Below the pieces are notes generated by a model. The model was not told where the DNA came from, ran no database searches, and saw only the letters and a program-made list of their open reading frames with translations. Both the position numbers and the translations under genes were made by a program. 64,000 nucleotides of DNA from CBDATB01 sp965199745 (GTDB taxonomy: Bacteria > Bacteroidota > Bacteroidia > Cytophagales > Flammeovirgaceae), in NCBI GenBank assembly GCA_965199745.1, contig CBDATB010000013.1:186001-250000 (forward strand), read 5' to 3'. Below, in pieces: positions 62,011 to 64,000 of the stretch. Numbering within the stretch: the first letter of the stretch is position 1; each line of letters opens with the position of its first letter.

Positions 62011-63312
62011 TTATTTCTTTTTAAGAAAGCTCGTAATAAGTTGGAATAGCTCTTCATATGCTGTAAGTGCTAAGGTTTCGGCACGGTCGTAAATATTATG
62101 ATAATGTGCAATTCCTCCTAAAGTATAAATGAAGAAACTGGGCACACCGTTTTGGTGAAAAAAGCAATGATCGCTATTACAAACCTCTCCCCTAGTTTTT
62201 ATCTGCTTGAGCAGCTGACGAGCTTGATTCAGCTCAAGTAATTCATTAAATTGTTGGGTATATATTTTTCCGTTGACAACTTGTATGCCATCATCGCCTG
62301 TACCGACGAGATCTAGGTTTAGTAAGAATTTAATTTTTGACAACGGAAAAAGTGGTTTTTTCGTATAATATTTCGAGCCTAACAAGCCGATTTCTTCTGC
62401 TCCGAATAAAATAAATACCATACTATAAGTAGGTTTTTCTATAAGCTGTGCATAGTGGCGTGCGAGGTCGAGTACCATAGCCACACCGCTGGCATTATCG
62501 TTGGCACCCGGAAAATAAGTATGATGCCCCATTCTTCCCAAGTGGTCGTAATGGGCAGTAATACAAATAAATGTATCCTGTATCTCACCGGGAACAAACC
62601 CGATAACATTTTGCGATTGGTAGCGGGGCTTGTATTGGCTTTCTATATGAAGATCTATTTTTCTTGCCTTTTGGGGTAGTGCTTGTTTTTTTAGAATAAT
62701 ACTAGCTCTGGGCGATTGATAAGAAGAAACTGCATGAGGAGGCAGCATTTCTTTGAGTATTACTACCCCTTGTACAGGTACGTCGAGGTGGTATTTAAGC
62801 TGCAAAATCGTTTGCTCTATTTTTTTTTGCGCCTCCTGAGCCTTATCTAGCCATTGGCTTGGGTCTATGAGTACAAAACCGTTTTTTATCTCAAGTAGCT
62901 TTTTGTTTAGCTTCTCAACAGACAATAGCTCTTCGGCACTGATTCGGTGTAATTTAACTTTTCCTTTAAAAGAAGGAGAAGAAGGGCTAATGAGGTAATC
63001 TGCACCGGGTCGAAGGAATTTGTTGTTTATTTTTAATTGTAAGAATCCATTAAAACAATTTACCGGCAGTGAAAACCGCTGAAAGTAGCTATTTCCAAAT
63101 GGCTGTATGTCCCATTTTTCTAACTCTTTTTGAATATATGCTGCTGCCAAACTATCTCCCTTTTGGTAATATCCCCTGCCGTGCATTTCAGGGGCGCATA
63201 AGCTTTTGAGTACATTGCGAGCGTAATTTTTTGATTGTGCCCTAACCCGTTGGTGCGTATGTAAACTAATGATTATTAATATATTTAAATAGTAAGGAAA
63301 ATATTTTTGCAT
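62011..63312 (-). CDS. M28-family zinc aminopeptidase, secreted
   Basis: 433 residues with an N-terminal hydrophobic leader (residues 7-20). A PA-like insert precedes the catalytic domain. Zinc ligands are visible as ITAHYDHLG (His), GANDNASGVAMVLDLAR (bridging Asp), FGAEEIGLLGSKYY (Glu pair), NLDLVGTGDDG (Asp) and the last His in FIYTLGGIAHYHNIYD. Typical Bacteroidota periplasmic M28 peptidase of unknown substrate. Sits 14 bp downstream of the cytochrome oxidase subunit III gene. Confidence 0.9.
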   Translation of the reverse strand: MQKYFPYYLNILIIISLHTHQRVRAQSKNYARNVLKSLCAPEMHGRGYYQKGDSLAAAYIQKELEKWDIQPFGNSYFQRFSLPVNCFNGFLQLKINNKFLRPGADYLISPSSPSFKGKVKLHRISAEELLSVEKLNKKLLEIKNGFVLIDPSQWLDKAQEAQKKIEQTILQLKYHLDVPVQGVVILKEMLPPHAVSSYQSPRASIILKKQALPQKARKIDLHIESQYKPRYQSQNVIGFVPGEIQDTFICITAHYDHLGRMGHHTYFPGANDNASGVAMVLDLARHYAQLIEKPTYSMVFILFGAEEIGLLGSKYYTKKPLFPLSKIKFLLNLDLVGTGDDGIQVVNGKIYTQQFNELLELNQARQLLKQIKTRGEVCNSDHCFFHQNGVPSFFIYTLGGIAHYHNIYDRAETLALTAYEELFQLITSFLKKK

Positions 63313-63326
63313 GAGTTATACTTTTT

Positions 63327-63932
63327 TCAACCAAAGGAAAAAATAAATATCAACAACAGTAGTACCCAAAGTACGTCTACGAAGTGCCAGTAAATACTCA
63401 GCATCCGTATTCTTAGTTTTTCATAAAGGTTAGTGATAAAAATTAACTTTTTAACCGGGTCTTTTATATGCCTATTTACACGATATAACTCAATGATTAG
63501 TGCAACCATACCACCCAAAACATGTAGGACGTGTAAGCCTGAAATTATATATAAATAACTACCTCTCGACCTAGGACCTGTCATAAGAATACCTGATTCA
63601 TGTAATTCTCTCCAACCGAGTGCTTGTGAAACTGAAAATACAACACCTAAAAGAAAAGTGAAAAATAAATATTGATAAAGTCTTTGCAATTTTTCCTGAC
63701 GGAAGTATCTTTCAGCTTGTTGTATCACAAAACTACTAAGCATGATTACGATGGTACTTACAATAAAAAATTTTGGAAAATGCGCAATACTTTCTGCTAT
63801 CTGTATTTTATTGACAATGAAAAAACTAAATACTAAAAAGAAAAAAAAGAAAAAAATACCGATAATACTTATACATAATAAGGTGAAGTGCGGGTGTTGC
63901 TGCTCTATTTTTTTTAAAAAACCCTTTGTCAT
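63327..63932 (-). CDS. Cytochrome c oxidase subunit III (heme-copper oxidase)
   Basis: 201 residues, five membrane helices, the short form of subunit III. Conserved YLYIISGLHVLHVLGGMVAL (helix with paired histidines) and the C-terminal SIYWHFVDVLWVLLLLIFIF (WHFVD..W signature) identify it. Other oxidase genes are presumably upstream, beyond 64000. The remaining 68 bases of the window hold no start codon of another gene. Confidence 0.9.
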   Translation of the reverse strand: MTKGFLKKIEQQHPHFTLLCISIIGIFFFFFFLVFSFFIVNKIQIAESIAHFPKFFIVSTIVIMLSSFVIQQAERYFRQEKLQRLYQYLFFTFLLGVVFSVSQALGWRELHESGILMTGPRSRGSYLYIISGLHVLHVLGGMVALIIELYRVNRHIKDPVKKLIFITNLYEKLRIRMLSIYWHFVDVLWVLLLLIFIFSFG

Positions 63933-64000
63933 GTTTATATAAGCAATTGATACATACTATTCTGACTATAACTAACCGATAAATTATATGAAAGTTAAAG

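Noticed and set aside
1..64000. CRISPR array, tRNA or rRNA genes
   Set aside because: No regularly spaced direct repeats with unique spacers, no tRNA cloverleaf with CCA-proximal arms and no rRNA segment was recognised on either strand.

Overview
The window looks like chromosomal DNA of an AT-rich Bacteroidota (Bacteroidetes). The evidence is family-level: a three-gene succinate dehydrogenase with a single cytochrome b subunit, bacillithiol deacetylase BshB1, DUF4199, DUF5686 and DUF3078 proteins, a BatA/B-like VWA protein, an RseP protease, and several TAnnTTTG promoter -7 boxes. No rRNA, tRNA or CRISPR array was seen.

Layout. (1) 1-25.5 kb is core chromosome: sdhB/A/C, a GT3-type glycogen synthase, the VWA protein, bshB1, a Wzz-like protein, bcp, rnhA, an SDR, a PhyH-type dioxygenase, a DUF5686 outer-membrane protein, rseP-dxr, a YjjG-type phosphatase, a PKD/DUF285 surface lipoprotein, comEC, and an MBOAT/SGNH O-acylation pair. 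Small relics lie between genes, including a 210-bp deletion derivative of an IS200/IS605 element. (2) 25.55-52.06 kb is a decayed integron-like cassette array. Eleven imperfect inverted-repeat sites of attC type (about 55-185 bp) separate almost exclusively minus-strand cassettes. At the right end an N-terminal relic of a tyrosine integrase lies on the plus strand, divergent from the cassettes, with a candidate attI between them. This is the standard intI-attI-cassette geometry. (3) 52.4-64 kb is core again: an AlbA_2 protein, hemE, a CHASE2-like protein, a DEAD-box helicase, cinA, DUF3078, a DUF2064 glycosyltransferase, a GT39 glycosyltransferase, an M28 peptidase and cytochrome oxidase subunit III.

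The array cargo is rich in defence and toxin-antitoxin genes, most of them dead. It holds a SPARTA-like short Argonaute plus TIR-APAZ pair (amber codon in TIR, lost Ago start, PIWI deleted), a controller-HTH/methylase/type IIG restriction-modification locus split by an IS605 element, a second RM locus with a beta-class methylase, a fused double D12 adenine methylase and a truncated endonuclease, a PIN toxin relic with its antitoxin, two DUF4160-DUF2442 pairs, a DUF3644 gene and a UDG-fold gene. It also holds small secreted or membrane proteins and an intact-looking copper module (CopA-CopB fusion oxidase, HMA-MauE-like membrane protein, HMA-AraC regulator). Frameshifts (often in A/T runs) and nonsense codons are dense inside the array, while the core genes on both sides read through cleanly. 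That contrast points to relaxed selection rather than poor sequence.

The main discovery candidate is this integron-like defence array. Its recombinase family has an extra N-terminal domain and its attC sites have an unusual core (GTT followed by RY), so it departs from the classical proteobacterial integron.
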